Counted from the stretch's first letter, positions 18,301 to 29,700 are shown. The stretch is DNA of 64,000 nucleotides from Opitutaceae bacterium (GCA_019634615.1 JAHCAZ010000001.1:1-64000), one strand, 5' to 3'. The notes: generated by a model not told the origin, from the sequence alone. Translations and numbers: made by a program.

Positions 18301-20039
18301 GCGTCGGCGATGCCGCGCCGCGCGGAATCGAACATGTAGTCCTTCTGGTCGCCCCGGCTGGCCGTGCTGCCGGCGTGAACGCGCCAATGGTAGCAGACGG
18401 CCGGCACGTGCACGATTTCCCCCGGCTGCGCCAATTCCTGGCAGCGCAGGTAGAGGTCGAGATCCTGCGAGCCATCGTAACCCGGCCGCAATGCCCCGGC
18501 CGCCTCGACCAGGCGGCGCCGGATGACGGTGAGCTGGTGCAGGTAATTGTGGGTGAGCCCCATCGCGGGGTTCCAGGCGCCGCGCAGCTCGAGGTCGAAG
18601 CGCCGGCCCTCGTCATCGACCTTGTCGCGGTCGGTGTACAGAAACTGTGCCCCGGGGTGGGCGCGGATGGCCTCGACCACCCGCAACAGGGCCGCGGGCG
18701 GGAGCAGGTCGTCGTGGTCGAGCAAGGCCACAAACTCGCCGCGAGCCATGGCCAGCGCGTCGTTGGTCGCCCGGGCGATGTGGCCGTTGGTGGCCCGGAA
18801 GGCTGGACGAATGCGCGCATCGGCCCGGGCCCAGCGCTCCAGCAGCGGGCGGACATGCCGGGCCGTGGAGGCGTCGTCGACAAGGCAGAGTTCCCAGCGC
18901 GGGTAGGTTTGGGCCTGCACGCTTGCGATCATGTCGGCCAGGTACCGCTCGGGCGGGTTGAAGACCGGCACGAGAATACTGAGCAAGGGATCCTGCTCGA
19001 GGGGTTGCACGATCGCCGGGGCCGCGGGGCGGGTGCGTGCGATCTCGCGCCGGGGCGCAGGACGTTCAGCGGACGCTTCTGGTGGACGCCAGCGGGCGAT
19101 CTCCCGAGCCCAAGCCCGCCATGATTCCGGCCGGTACTGCCGTGCGCCCGCGGCCAGGGCCAGCAGCAGGGCGGCCTGTGCGTGGTGCCACCCTGCACCG
19201 GCGGGATACAGCCGAAAGAAGCGGCGCGACAGCGCGAGCGCGACCGAGCCGTCGGCCGACTCGACATAAAGGCGGAACCAGCAGACGCGGGCCGGGGTGG
19301 GCGGCAGGCGAATCATGCCGGTAAACCCGCAGGCCACCGGCGCCGGCGGCCGCCGGAAGGCGGCGGCCACGTCCGGCCGGGGCTTCGGGAACACCACGTG
19401 GACCGCGCCCGCGGGTTCCGCGTGCGCGAAGACGCGGCGGACGGGCGACCGCCGATTGAAGACCCATCCGCTGATCCGGAGGAAATCACCGGCGAAGCCA
19501 TTGCCGGCCGGCTCGTCCAGGTGCACGGCCAGTTCCGGGTTATCCGCGTTCGACGGATCGGGGCTGGCGTAGTCCTCCAGTGCACCCGCCAGTTGGTCCC
19601 GCGCCTGCTGCCACGATCCCGTGCGGAGCGCCGCGGCGGTTGCGGCGATCAGGACCGGGGTGAGGGCCGCGGGCAAGACCGGGCGGTCCGAAGGATCGGG
19701 CAGACGCTCCGCCTGCTCCCCGGGTTCGCGCCAGAACTCATGCCATTCGCCGGCGCCATCCAGCCATTCGAGGCGGAGGCCGGGCCCGCCGGGGCCGGCG
19801 GCGTCGATGCTGAATCCGCTCAAACCTGCCGACGGCTCGCCGGCGTACGCTGCGGCCACGTCCGGCCGCGGCCTGCCGTAGTTCGCCAGGACGATGCGGC
19901 CCTGGTCGCGGGCGCGCACGGCGCAGCACCGATCAGGACCCCGGCAAAAAATCCAGCCGGAGATCCGCCGCGTCCGGTCGGGCGCGACGGGAGGCGGAGA
20001 TTGGTCGATGAAAAAAAGGATCGCCGGAACGGATGGCAC
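15243..20039 (-). CDS. Giant multi-domain glycosyltransferase (GT2, GT2-like, GT4) with four repeated beta modules
   Basis: A 1598-residue protein. A GT2 domain lies at about 352-560 (SILVPVFNPPERYL, LVDDAS, LLDHDD with the DXD metal site, QDLDLYLR). A second, degenerate GT2-like domain lies at about 615-835 (LLLDAGAAPLAPGW, AVGPRVI). A GT4/GT-B domain lies at about 1190-1560 (LNREGAPYFLLELA, GTVCSRKGQLHFV, FEEGFPRVLLEAMGFGLPI). Between and before these, four copies of a ~80-residue module occur near 25-103, 188-275, 911-1000 and 1066-1155; each opens with a GW[IVCL]F/L strand, and the first three carry an xPRPDVA-type motif. It probably builds several linkages of one surface polysaccharide. 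No membrane segment is evident, so it likely works at the cytoplasmic face. Confidence 0.82.
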   Translation of the reverse strand: MPSVPAILFFIDQSPPPVAPDRTRRISGWIFCRGPDRCCAVRARDQGRIVLANYGRPRPDVAAAYAGEPSAGLSGFSIDAAGPGGPGLRLEWLDGAGEWHEFWREPGEQAERLPDPSDRPVLPAALTPVLIAATAAALRTGSWQQARDQLAGALEDYASPDPSNADNPELAVHLDEPAGNGFAGDFLRISGWVFNRRSPVRRVFAHAEPAGAVHVVFPKPRPDVAAAFRRPPAPVACGFTGMIRLPPTPARVCWFRLYVESADGSVALALSRRFFRLYPAGAGWHHAQAALLLALAAGARQYRPESWRAWAREIARWRPPEASAERPAPRREIARTRPAAPAIVQPLEQDPLLSILVPVFNPPERYLADMIASVQAQTYPRWELCLVDDASTARHVRPLLERWARADARIRPAFRATNGHIARATNDALAMARGEFVALLDHDDLLPPAALLRVVEAIRAHPGAQFLYTDRDKVDDEGRRFDLELRGAWNPAMGLTHNYLHQLTVIRRRLVEAAGALRPGYDGSQDLDLYLRCQELAQPGEIVHVPAVCYHWRVHAGSTASRGDQKDYMFDSARRGIADALRRRQLRAEPFLPAFAHFYGLNLHQLRWDPALLREHPVSAVLAAPSAGDDWRRTVAALCRTVPAGALQIVVVVAGGEGPADARADGDRVELVRAPAGTGKAALFNLGAARARHALLLLLDAGAAPLAPGWLEDLVGWTTVPGFAAVGPRVIAADGTLHSAGWTIDPRSGRPRALFAGEAADDPGRQFLPQAARDSLLLDPAAMLTRTTIFRELAGFDSARFPAVHYAADYCLRLHGLKHRVVFTPQATLHLAAGEGTDQPVRTREDEAFVQIHAGRIDPWVRPELFAGGDGDSRPSLDPLPSWMPAGAVAFTGGWFFLERPGAGRESPDGDQVLSGWCLPRPGSRIAELRLRAGGRVHLLTYGHPRPDLAAAAGHAGDFLPAGFALEAKLPPGRMQVAFEALGTDAGADWAPVTTMEVTIGRADRAAPTAPSIGGLIEGAKQLLARFATQADQAKAWREAVRYPALPFHGFWDEPEALVRPVYGGTAVRGWLFHETAEIRRVVASFGLADWLPLTHGKASEAIHRSFPGYPASRRCAIAGFVPLPSRAAQPLTLRIWAELADGAWHLVYVRRCQVLEAEALGAKPVAPGRGPWRLPGASRRDRHARANPARPGLVAVTHNLNREGAPYFLLELAQFARPRTNASLTVISTADGPLREEFERAGMTVRLVDRGPLWQARTRREAQRAVAGLARELRAAEASLVIANTIESFWAVLAAREAGCPALFYIHEPGVLGLHYLGHLGSAVRRLAAEAFADADTLVSFPSQATQAYYEDLMRHGRSCIQPGWTDLGRVLPADPIHARATMRHRLGLAPDERLVITVGTVCSRKGQLHFVNAIDQLWRDHPRVAARCRFLLIGAHDDDYGRMVAALVARRPQQHIQILPATPQVGDYFAAADLFVLSSFEEGFPRVLLEAMGFGLPIACTRIHAVPEIARPDEEALLVAPGDSTALAGAMHRLLTDRELAARLGRQAEQRVLDRFTAGRVLPGHWRTILDLAPALSATAPNTPPSDSAGPSRAAT

Positions 20040-20117
20040 GCGTGCTTTGCAGGGAAACGACAGCCCAACCGCGCTAAGCTGCCATCCGGACGGCGGAAAT
20101 CCAACCGGAATGCGACC

Positions 20118-22832
<2,715 letters not shown>

Positions 22833-22837
22833 GGCGA

Positions 22838-23896
22838 TCAGGCAACCGTCAGGGGTTCGAGGCCGCTCAGGCGGAGTCCGGCGGCGAGCGGGGCGGGGGC
22901 GCGCGGCGGGCGTCCCTTCACGGCCGCGGCGATGGCCGCGATGTGGGCGGGCGTCGAGCCGCAGCAGCCGCCGACCAGGTTGACGAAACCGCTGGCGGCG
23001 AATTCGCCGAGCACCTTGGCCATATCGGCCGGGGTCTCGTCATAGCCGCCGAACGCGTTGGGCAGGCCGGCGTTCGGGTAACAGCTCACGTAGCACTCGG
23101 CGAGGGCCGCCAGCTCCTCGACGTAGGGTCGCATCGCCGCGCCACCGAGGGCGCAATTGATGCCAACGGAGAACGGCCGGGCGTGCCGGATGCTGTGGTA
23201 AAAGGCGCCGATCGTCTGGCCGGAGAGCGTGCGGCCGGAGGCGTCGGTGATCGTCACGGAGATCATCACCGGCACGCGGGTGTCCGCTTCGTCGAAGACC
23301 TGCTCGATGGCGAAGAGCGCGGCTTTGGCGTTGAGCGTGTCGAAGATGGTCTCGACCAACAGCGCATCGACGCCCGCGCCGACCAGCGCGCGCACCTGCT
23401 CGGTGTAGGCGGCGACCACCTGGTCCCAGGTCACCGCGCGGTAGTCGGGCCGGTTGACGTCGGGTGAGAGCGAGAGCGTGCGGTTCAGCGGGCCGATGGC
23501 CCCGGCGACGAAGCACAGGCGGCCGGGCGTGGCCGCCTCGGCCGCCCGGGCGGCCCGCCGGGCGCAGGCGACGGCGGCGGTGTTGAGCTCGGCGACGAGT
23601 GCCTCGGTGCGGTAGTCCGCCTGGGAGATGGCCGTGGAGTTGAACGTGTTCGTCTCCACGATGTCCGCCCCGGCCGCGAAATATTCCGCATGGATGCCCT
23701 CGATCACGTCGGGGCGGGTCAGGACGAGCAGGTCGTTGTTGCCCTTGAGATCGTGCGGGTGGTTCCGAAAGCGCGCGCCCCGGAAATCGGCCTCGGTCAG
23801 CTCCCGGTCCTGGATCATCGAGCCCATGGCCCCGTCGAGCACGGCGATGCGCTCACGAAACAGGGCCTCGAGGGCGGCGGTACGGTCGTTGGGCAT
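22838..23896 (-). CDS. metH: Methionine synthase, N-terminal homocysteine S-methyltransferase part
   Basis: A 352-residue homocysteine S-methyltransferase domain protein starting at the ATG of [13 protein letters not shown]; 14 further upstream codons are open but unlike the family. Motifs are [10 protein letters not shown] near 20-29 and [14 protein letters not shown], with the zinc-ligand cysteines in GINCALGG and in GGCCGSTP near the end. It binds zinc-activated homocysteine and receives the methyl group from methylcobalamin held by the partner encoded just downstream. In most bacteria these domains are one ~1200-residue chain; here two genes five bases apart replace it. Transcription likely begins in the AT-rich patch near 23940-24000. 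Confidence 0.92.
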   Translation of the reverse strand: MPNDRTAALEALFRERIAVLDGAMGSMIQDRELTEADFRGARFRNHPHDLKGNNDLLVLTRPDVIEGIHAEYFAAGADIVETNTFNSTAISQADYRTEALVAELNTAAVACARRAARAAEAATPGRLCFVAGAIGPLNRTLSLSPDVNRPDYRAVTWDQVVAAYTEQVRALVGAGVDALLVETIFDTLNAKAALFAIEQVFDEADTRVPVMISVTITDASGRTLSGQTIGAFYHSIRHARPFSVGINCALGGAAMRPYVEELAALAECYVSCYPNAGLPNAFGGYDETPADMAKVLGEFAASGFVNLVGGCCGSTPAHIAAIAAAVKGRPPRAPAPLAAGLRLSGLEPLTVA

Positions 23897-23957
23897 GGTC
23901 GGAGCACAGGGGGGAACCATCCGGATGGCAAGACACATATCTCTGAATCCGTATGCA

Positions 23958-23986
23958 TTGATATTTAATGTGCCAAAATCTATCAG
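23958..23986 (+). promoter_or_regulatory. Candidate promoter for the cobalamin operon
   Basis: TTGATA (23958-23963), a 17-base spacer, then TATCAG (23981-23986) resemble sigma-70 -35 and -10 boxes. They lie in a strikingly AT-rich patch of an otherwise GC-rich window. Transcription would start near 23993, about 50 bases before the riboswitch. A TTGGCA/TACGGA pair on the other strand in the same patch may serve metH. Confidence 0.45.
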
Positions 23987-24042
23987 TTGCGGTCAAGGGG
24001 TGCGCCCGGGCTGACAAATTATGCGCAAAGAAACGGTTTGCA

Positions 24043-24270
24043 GAGACGGGTGGGCTGGCATGGTCTGGCCGCGTTCGTGTTCTTTTTCATGTCTGGGGCA
24101 GCGGGGAAGGCCGTGAGATCCGGCCACAGTTGCGCTGCGGTGACACATCAGTCCAAACCTCCAGCGTGCGGCGAACGCACGGCAGGCCAATCGGGGTCGC
24201 ACCCGGTGAAGGCGGAGGAGAGGCCGCCGGCGAAAGCCGGCCGAAATGTGAAGTCCGAACATCCCGTCTC
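24043..24270 (+). ncRNA. Cobalamin riboswitch
   Basis: The leader of the btuB-like gene matches the cobalamin riboswitch architecture. Closing stem GAGACGGG (24043-24050) pairs exactly with CCCGTCTC (24263-24270). The core reads GGGAAGGCCGTGAGATCC from 24104, then GCGCTGCGGTGAC (24132-24144), like the consensus GGTG-with-CGCAGCGGTGA version. A stem CACAT (24144-24148)/ATGTG (24246-24250) closes a long peripheral insert that holds a CGTGCG/CGCACG hairpin and a GAAA-capped GCCGGC hairpin. The B12-box-like AGTCCGAACATCC follows at 24252. Known members repress translation or transcription when adenosyl- or methylcobalamin binds. A further hairpin (24288-24310) before the ATG may be the expression platform. 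Confidence 0.82.
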
Positions 24271-24409
24271 AGGCACTCACGCGGCTTGGCATGGAACTTT
24301 TGCGCATGCCGGGTCGCTCAAACTTCATCGCAAATATGAAGCGTGAGGGCAGCGCCACCCGGCCACCGGCCAACGTGTCTGCTCTTACCCAAGCGTAGAC
24401 AGACACATC

Positions 24410-26302
24410 ATGATCGCCTGCCTCTCGGCCCGCCTGTCGGGTCGGATTATCGCCAGCCTTGCGCTGGCCGGGACCCTCGCGTCCGGCCGCGCCCAGGATT
24501 CCGCCGACACGACGGAACCCATCAACCTCGACACCTTGGTCGTGACCGCCCTGCGGACGCCCGTGTCGTTCGCCCAACTCGCCTCGGCCGCCAGCGTCGT
24601 GACGGCCGGCGACCTCGCCGCCCGGCAGCAGGCCGACCTGCTGGCCGCACTCGGCACGCAGCCCGGCCTGCCGGCCGCCACCACCGGGCAGACCGGCGGG
24701 GTGACCTCGCTGTTCACGCGCGGCTCCAACTCCAACCACACGCTCGTGCTGGTGGACGGCATCCGTTTCAACGACGCCAACACCGAGTACTTCAACCTCC
24801 TCGGTGGCGCCGTGCTTGGCGCCCAGGAACGCGTCGAAATCGTGCGCGGCCCGCAGAGCACCCTCCACGGCGGCGAGGCGCTCGGCGGCGTGATCGCCCT
24901 CAGCCAGAACCGCGGCAGCGGCCCGGCCGCCAGCGCCCTCACCGTCGAGGGCGGCAGCTTCGGCACCGCCCAGGCCGCCTACGCGACGCAGGGCGGGGAC
25001 GGCGCGACGGACTACGCCTTCAGCCTGTTCGGCGGCCGCACGGAGAACGACCGCGCCGACAGCGCGTTCACCCGCGGCAATTTCGCCCTGCGCCTCGACC
25101 GCGACGTGGGCGCCACGACCAGCGTCGGCGCGACGCTGCGCGGCTACCACGGCCTCTACGAGTCACCCGGCGACCGGTTCACCAACGATCCCAACAACAC
25201 CGAGCGCGAGCGCATCTTCCTCGCCACCGTCTTTGCCGACCTGAAGCCGTCCGCCGACTGGAACGTGCACCTCATTCTCGGCGCCCAGCACCGCGAACTC
25301 GTCTCCGACAACCCGCTGCCGAACCCGCCCTGGGCCACGCCGCCCTCGCAGGACCACAACCGCACCCGCCGCGCCGTCCTCGACGCCCAGGCCACGTGGA
25401 CCGGGGCCGAGCGCCACCGTGTGACCTTCGGCACCACGGCCGACCGCTCCGAGACCCGCAACACGGGCTTCGGCAACATCGACCGCGACCAGACCCTGCT
25501 GGCATTCTTCGCGCAGGATGAGATGACCCTCGGGGAGAGCCTTTTCCTCACGGTCGGCCTGCGCAACGACGACCACGACACCTTCGGCAACGCCGCCACC
25601 GGCCGCGCCGCGCTCGCGTGGGTCGCACAACCGAGGCGCCTCAAGTTCCGCGCCAGCTATGGCACGGCCTTCCGTTCGCCCAGCTTCCTCGATCTCTACG
25701 GCACCTCGGCGTACTACGTGGGCAACCCGACGCTCGATCCCGAGGAGGCCAAGGGCTGGGACGCCGGCGTCGACCTCACCCTGCCGGACGGCCGCGGCCT
25801 GCTGGCGGTGACCTGGTTCGACACCCGTTTCGAGAACCTGATCAACTACGATTTCATGGTGTTCCCCTCGACCGTGCGCAATGTCGGCGAAGCGAAAAGC
25901 CACGGCGTCGAGACGACGCTCCAGCTCAACCTCACCGCCGACACGCGGCTCGATCTCGCGCACACCTGGCTCGAGGCCGAGGACACGACCGCCGGCCTTC
26001 GCCTCCTGCGACGCCCGCGGCACAGCGTGGGCGCCGACCTGCGTCATGACCTGAACCGCAGCTTCACTATCGGCGCCGGCGTCGCCTGGGTCGCCGACCG
26101 CGAGGATGTCGACGCCGCCACCTACGGTCGCACCGACGGCGAGGACTACACCGTGCTGCGCGTCTACGGTGCCTGGTACCTGCGCGACAACCTCAACCTC
26201 CGCCTGCGTGTGGAGAACGCCCTCGACGAGCAATACGAGGCCGTGAACGGCTTCCCCTCGCCGGGAATGGCCGTGTACGGCGGGCTCGACTGGCGCTTCT
26301 GA
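24410..26302 (+). CDS. btuB: BtuB-like TonB-dependent cobalamin receptor
   Basis: A 630-residue outer-membrane receptor. A signal peptide ends near SGRAQ (residue 29). A TonB box, LDTLVVTA, lies at about 40-47. The plug domain contains LFTRGSNSNHTLVLVDGIRFND near 104 and IVRGPQSTLHGGEALGGVI near 144. A 22-strand barrel follows and ends in the aromatic WRF typical of outer-membrane proteins. Size and motifs fit BtuB. The riboswitch in its leader and the btuFCD genes after it support cobalamin as ligand. It heads a six-gene operon with gaps of no more than about 20 bases. Confidence 0.88.
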   Translation: MIACLSARLSGRIIASLALAGTLASGRAQDSADTTEPINLDTLVVTALRTPVSFAQLASAASVVTAGDLAARQQADLLAALGTQPGLPAATTGQTGGVTSLFTRGSNSNHTLVLVDGIRFNDANTEYFNLLGGAVLGAQERVEIVRGPQSTLHGGEALGGVIALSQNRGSGPAASALTVEGGSFGTAQAAYATQGGDGATDYAFSLFGGRTENDRADSAFTRGNFALRLDRDVGATTSVGATLRGYHGLYESPGDRFTNDPNNTERERIFLATVFADLKPSADWNVHLILGAQHRELVSDNPLPNPPWATPPSQDHNRTRRAVLDAQATWTGAERHRVTFGTTADRSETRNTGFGNIDRDQTLLAFFAQDEMTLGESLFLTVGLRNDDHDTFGNAATGRAALAWVAQPRRLKFRASYGTAFRSPSFLDLYGTSAYYVGNPTLDPEEAKGWDAGVDLTLPDGRGLLAVTWFDTRFENLINYDFMVFPSTVRNVGEAKSHGVETTLQLNLTADTRLDLAHTWLEAEDTTAGLRLLRRPRHSVGADLRHDLNRSFTIGAGVAWVADREDVDAATYGRTDGEDYTVLRVYGAWYLRDNLNLRLRVENALDEQYEAVNGFPSPGMAVYGGLDWRF

Positions 26303-26322
26303 AACCCTCTCATTCCTTCGCC

Positions 26323-27189
26323 ATGGCGCACCCCCGCCGCTTCCTCACCGTCATCTTCGCCTGCGTCGCCTGTCTGGCGGCGCGGGCGGAGCCCGTCCGC
26401 GTCGTCTCGCAGACGGTTGGGACCGATGAGCTGCTGCTCGCCGTGGCCACCCCGGAGCAGATTGCGGCCTTGAGCCATTTGTCGCGCGACCCGGTTTTTT
26501 CCGGCGTCGCCCGCGAGGCCGCCGCCTACCCGGCGATCGGGCACGGCGACGCCGAGACGATCCTGCGCTACCGGCCGACGCTCGTGCTGTTCAGCGATTA
26601 CAGCCGCGCCGAGCTCGTCGAGCAGGTGCGGCGCGCCGGCGTGCCGGTCGTCGTCTTCGACCGGTACCTCACGCTGGAGGACGCCTACGCGAACCTGCGG
26701 CGCCTGGCCGCCGCGCTTGGCGACCCCGCGGCCGTGGCGCGGGCCGAGACGGTCATCGCCGACTGCCGCGCGCGGCTCGCCCGCCTGCAGGAGCGCCTTG
26801 CCGGCGCGACGCCCGTTCGCGTGATCGCGCCGTCGACCTACGGGGTGATCGCGGGCGCGGGCACGACCTTCCAGGACATCTGCGATCATGCCGGCGCCGA
26901 GAATCTGGCCACAACGCTCGGGCGGCTGCAGGGCCACGACACGCCACCGGGTGAGGCCATGCTGCTGTGGCCGGTGGAGACGGTCGTGCTGGGTGGCAGC
27001 AATCTCGACGAGGCGTTAGCGCCCTACCTCAAGCTGCCGCCGTACGCGCATTTTCCCGCCGTGCGGAAGCGCCGGGTCGCGCTGCTGGACGCCTGGGCCC
27101 TGGGCTGCGTCACGCACCTTCGCGTGCACGCCTATGAACAACTCGCGCGGCAGCTGCACCCCGGGCGATTCCGCGACCCCGTGCCGTGA
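26323..27189 (+). CDS. btuF: Periplasmic cobalamin-binding protein
   Basis: A 288-residue helical-backbone (cluster A-II, PF01497-type) binding protein with a signal peptide ending near CLAARAE (residue 23). Features are RVVSQTVGTDELLLA, a long backbone helix around 130-160, and the closing pattern VALLDAWALGC. In the family two lobes clamp corrinoid or siderophore ligands and deliver them to the BtuCD importer. It ends in a GTGA overlap with the permease gene. A second, leaderless paralogue is encoded at 28870-29700. Confidence 0.82.
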   Translation: MAHPRRFLTVIFACVACLAARAEPVRVVSQTVGTDELLLAVATPEQIAALSHLSRDPVFSGVAREAAAYPAIGHGDAETILRYRPTLVLFSDYSRAELVEQVRRAGVPVVVFDRYLTLEDAYANLRRLAAALGDPAAVARAETVIADCRARLARLQERLAGATPVRVIAPSTYGVIAGAGTTFQDICDHAGAENLATTLGRLQGHDTPPGEAMLLWPVETVVLGGSNLDEALAPYLKLPPYAHFPAVRKRRVALLDAWALGCVTHLRVHAYEQLARQLHPGRFRDPVP

Positions 27190-28163
27190 AACCCCTGCTG
27201 CCCGCCCGCATCGCGCTGCCGCTGCTCCTCCTCGCCCTCGGGGGGCTGACCTTCGTTTCCCTCGCGGTCGGCGACGTGCGGCTGGGGCCGGGTCAGATCG
27301 TGGACGGCCTGCTGGGGCGCGACGAGTTTGCGGCTACGATCCTCTGGCAGATCCGCCTCCCGCGCCTCTGCGTGGCGCTGCTCGTCGGGTCGGCGCTCGC
27401 GGCGAGCGGCCTCGTGATGCAGGCCTATTTCCGCAACAGCCTCGCGAGTCCCGACCTGCTGGGCGTGAGCAGCGGCGGCGCGGCGGGTGCCGTCATCGCC
27501 ATCGGGGCGGGGTGGGCGGCGACCTCGTTCATGCTCGTCCCGGTCACGGCGGTGGGCGGCGCCCTCTGCGCCACCGGCGCGGTCATCGTCCTCGCCCGGC
27601 AGGGCGCGGGCACCGAGCGGCTCCTCCTCGCCGGCATCGCCCTGAACGCCCTGCTCGGCGCCGTCACCAGCTATGTGCTCTCGCAGGCCACCCTCACGTA
27701 CGAGCGCAACGCCCAGATCCTGTTCTGGCTGCTCGGGGGGCTCGAGGACCGCACGTGGGAGCATGTGATCATGGCCACCCCGATCCTGCTCGGCGCAGCG
27801 CTGTTGTGGCCGCTGGGCCGGCCGATGGACCTCCTGAGCCTCGGCTGGCGGGAGGCGCAAAGCCTCGGCGTCGATGTCGTGCACCTGCGCCGGCGCCTGC
27901 TCAGCCTCGCCACCCTGATGACCGCGCTCGCCACCGCGGTCGCGGGCACGGTGGGCTTCGTCGGCCTCGTGGTGCCGCACATCCTCCGTCTCCTCGTCGG
28001 GCCCGAGCACCGGCGACTCGTGCCGCTCGCCTTGGTCGGCGGAGCGACCTTCGTCCTCGCGTGCGACCTCGCCGGCCGCGCCGCCGGCGGGCTGCGCCTC
28101 GGCATCGTCACCGCCCTCGTGGGCGGCCCGTTTTTCCTGTGGCTCCTGCGGAGGCAGACATGA
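27186..28163 (+). CDS. btuC: Cobalamin ABC transporter permease
   Basis: A 325-residue FecCD/BtuC-family permease with a GTG start that overlaps the stop of btuF. About ten hydrophobic segments are visible. The family motifs are WQIRLPRLCVALLVGSALAASG near 55-76, NSLASPDLLGVSSGG near 85 and GFVGLVVPHILRLLVGP near 255, the last containing the coupling region to the ATPase. It forms the membrane dimer of the importer. It overlaps the ATPase gene by ATGA. Confidence 0.9.
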   Translation: MKPLLPARIALPLLLLALGGLTFVSLAVGDVRLGPGQIVDGLLGRDEFAATILWQIRLPRLCVALLVGSALAASGLVMQAYFRNSLASPDLLGVSSGGAAGAVIAIGAGWAATSFMLVPVTAVGGALCATGAVIVLARQGAGTERLLLAGIALNALLGAVTSYVLSQATLTYERNAQILFWLLGGLEDRTWEHVIMATPILLGAALLWPLGRPMDLLSLGWREAQSLGVDVVHLRRRLLSLATLMTALATAVAGTVGFVGLVVPHILRLLVGPEHRRLVPLALVGGATFVLACDLAGRAAGGLRLGIVTALVGGPFFLWLLRRQT

Positions 28164-28873
28164 GCGCGCTCGAACTCAGGGAAGTCTGCGTCCCCGGCCG
28201 GCTCGCGCCGGTCACGCTCGCGCTCGGACCCGGCCAGATGGCCGGGCTCGTCGGACCCAACGGCTCGGGCAAATCCACCCTGCTGCAGGCCGCCTGCGGC
28301 CTGCTGCCGCACACGGGCGAGGTGCGCTGGCTCGGCCAACCGCTCGCGCGTCTGCCGGTGAACGAGCGGGGCCGCATGACGGCCTGGGTGCCGCAGGAGG
28401 CCCATTTCGAGTTCGGTTTTTCCGTGCGGGCCGTGGTGGCCCAGGGCCGCTACGCCCACGGCGACGATGGCCGCGGGGTCGAGGAAGCACTGGCCCGGTT
28501 TGACCTCACGTCCCTGGCCGACCGGCCCGTCAATCACCTGTCGGGCGGCGAGCGTCACCGGGTCCTGCTGGCGCGCGCCCTAGCCACGGGCGCCGCCATC
28601 CACCTGTGGGACGAGCCCCTCGCGGCGCTCGATCCGCGCCACGCCCTCGAGGTGCTCATGCTGGGCCGCACGCTGACCAAGGCCGGATCTACCCTAATCT
28701 TCTCGCTGCACGACCTGCGCGTCGCCTACTGTCTCGACGTGGTCGTCGTCCTGCACGCGGGGCGGCTCCGCGCCGTGGGCCCACCCGAGGAGGTGCTCAC
28801 GCCCGATCTGCTCCTGGAAGTCTTCGGGGTTCAGGCACGACACGAACCCGGCCTGGCGCTTTTCCTGCCGTGA
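28160..28873 (+). CDS. btuD: Cobalamin ABC transporter ATP-binding protein
   Basis: A 237-residue ABC ATPase. The Walker A GPNGSGKST is at 32-40, a Q-loop-like PQE at 78-80, signature LSGGE at 127-131, Walker B IHLWDE at 147-152, D-loop LAALD, and the switch histidine H184 in SLHD. It starts at the ATG overlapping the btuC stop. A longer open frame exists upstream but antisense-like composition and the motif spacing argue against it. It powers BtuC-mediated import. It overlaps the next gene by GTGA. Confidence 0.92.
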   Translation: MSALELREVCVPGRLAPVTLALGPGQMAGLVGPNGSGKSTLLQAACGLLPHTGEVRWLGQPLARLPVNERGRMTAWVPQEAHFEFGFSVRAVVAQGRYAHGDDGRGVEEALARFDLTSLADRPVNHLSGGERHRVLLARALATGAAIHLWDEPLAALDPRHALEVLMLGRTLTKAGSTLIFSLHDLRVAYCLDVVVVLHAGRLRAVGPPEEVLTPDLLLEVFGVQARHEPGLALFLP

Positions 28874-29700
28874 GTCCCGTGCGCACGCTCCGGTGCGAGC
28901 CGCTCGACCGGCAGGTGAGGCTGCCGGCCCGGCCGCGGCGTGTAGTCAGTCTGGTGGCCGGATTCACCGAGGCGTTATGGGCCATGGACCTGGCGGACCG
29001 TGTGGTCGGTGTCTCGCACTATTGCCGCCGTTATGTCGATCCGGGCACCCGCGCCGTGGCGGGGGATTACCTGCGGGTGGACGAGGCCGCGCTCGACGCG
29101 CTGGCGCCCGATCTCGTGCTCATGACCGGCGGTGTGCAGCTGGGCGTCGCCCGCCGGTTGGCGGCCGCCGGGCGGCCGGTCTATGTCCTGCCGCTGCCCG
29201 ACAGTTTTGCCGGCATCCTGGAGAATATCCGCCGGTTGGGGGCGCTCCTTGGCGCGATGGCGCCGGCGCTGGCGCTGACCGCGCGGCTTGAGCGCGAGGC
29301 GGCGGATCTGCGGGCACAGGCGCCGGCGGTGCGCCCGCGCGTCTATGCCGAGCTGTGGTTCGGCCGGCATCCGCGCATGGCGGGCGGTCTCACCTTCATC
29401 CACGACCTGATCACCCTGGCCGGGGGCGACAACATCTGGGCGGACCTGCCCGAGGGGTATCCGGATCTTGACCTGGCGGGCGTGGTGGCGGCGCGGCCCG
29501 ACATCGTCGTGCTCTTCCATGAGGAGGACGATCATCCGCTTGACGTTGCGGCCTGGCGGCACGAGCGCGGGTGGGACGGACGCTGGCCGTTCCAGCTGGT
29601 CGAGGCCGGGATCGCGCGCGGGCGCAACCTCATCCACGACGGACCGTCGCTGCTGGAGACCGCGCGCTGGCTTCAGGGCCGATTCCAGGGCGCCGGCTGA
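28870..29700 (+). CDS. Leaderless BtuF-like cobalamin-binding protein
   Basis: A 276-residue PF01497-type binding protein, starting at a GTG inside the btuD stop; another GTG lies three codons later. Motifs typical of the corrinoid-binding branch are RVVSLVAGFTEALWAMDL near 25, VGVSHYCRR near 48, LAPDLVLMTGG near 75 and LAGGDNIWADLP near 180. No signal peptide is present, unlike the btuF of the same operon. The family has known leaderless members with unclear location. It may be a cytoplasmic corrinoid chaperone, or be exported after using a different start. Probably cotranscribed and translationally coupled with btuD. Confidence 0.72.
   Translation: MSPVRTLRCEPLDRQVRLPARPRRVVSLVAGFTEALWAMDLADRVVGVSHYCRRYVDPGTRAVAGDYLRVDEAALDALAPDLVLMTGGVQLGVARRLAAAGRPVYVLPLPDSFAGILENIRRLGALLGAMAPALALTARLEREAADLRAQAPAVRPRVYAELWFGRHPRMAGGLTFIHDLITLAGGDNIWADLPEGYPDLDLAGVVAARPDIVVLFHEEDDHPLDVAAWRHERGWDGRWPFQLVEAGIARGRNLIHDGPSLLETARWLQGRFQGAG

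Noticed and set aside
23897..24000. SAM-type riboswitch upstream of metH on the minus strand
   Set aside because: I looked for the conserved SAM-I and SAH motifs and found none. Only a weak promoter-like pair is present.
27132..28010. Minus-strand frames opposite btuC and other coding genes
   Set aside because: They are high-GC shadow frames with no motifs and lie entirely within genes that have clear family signatures.
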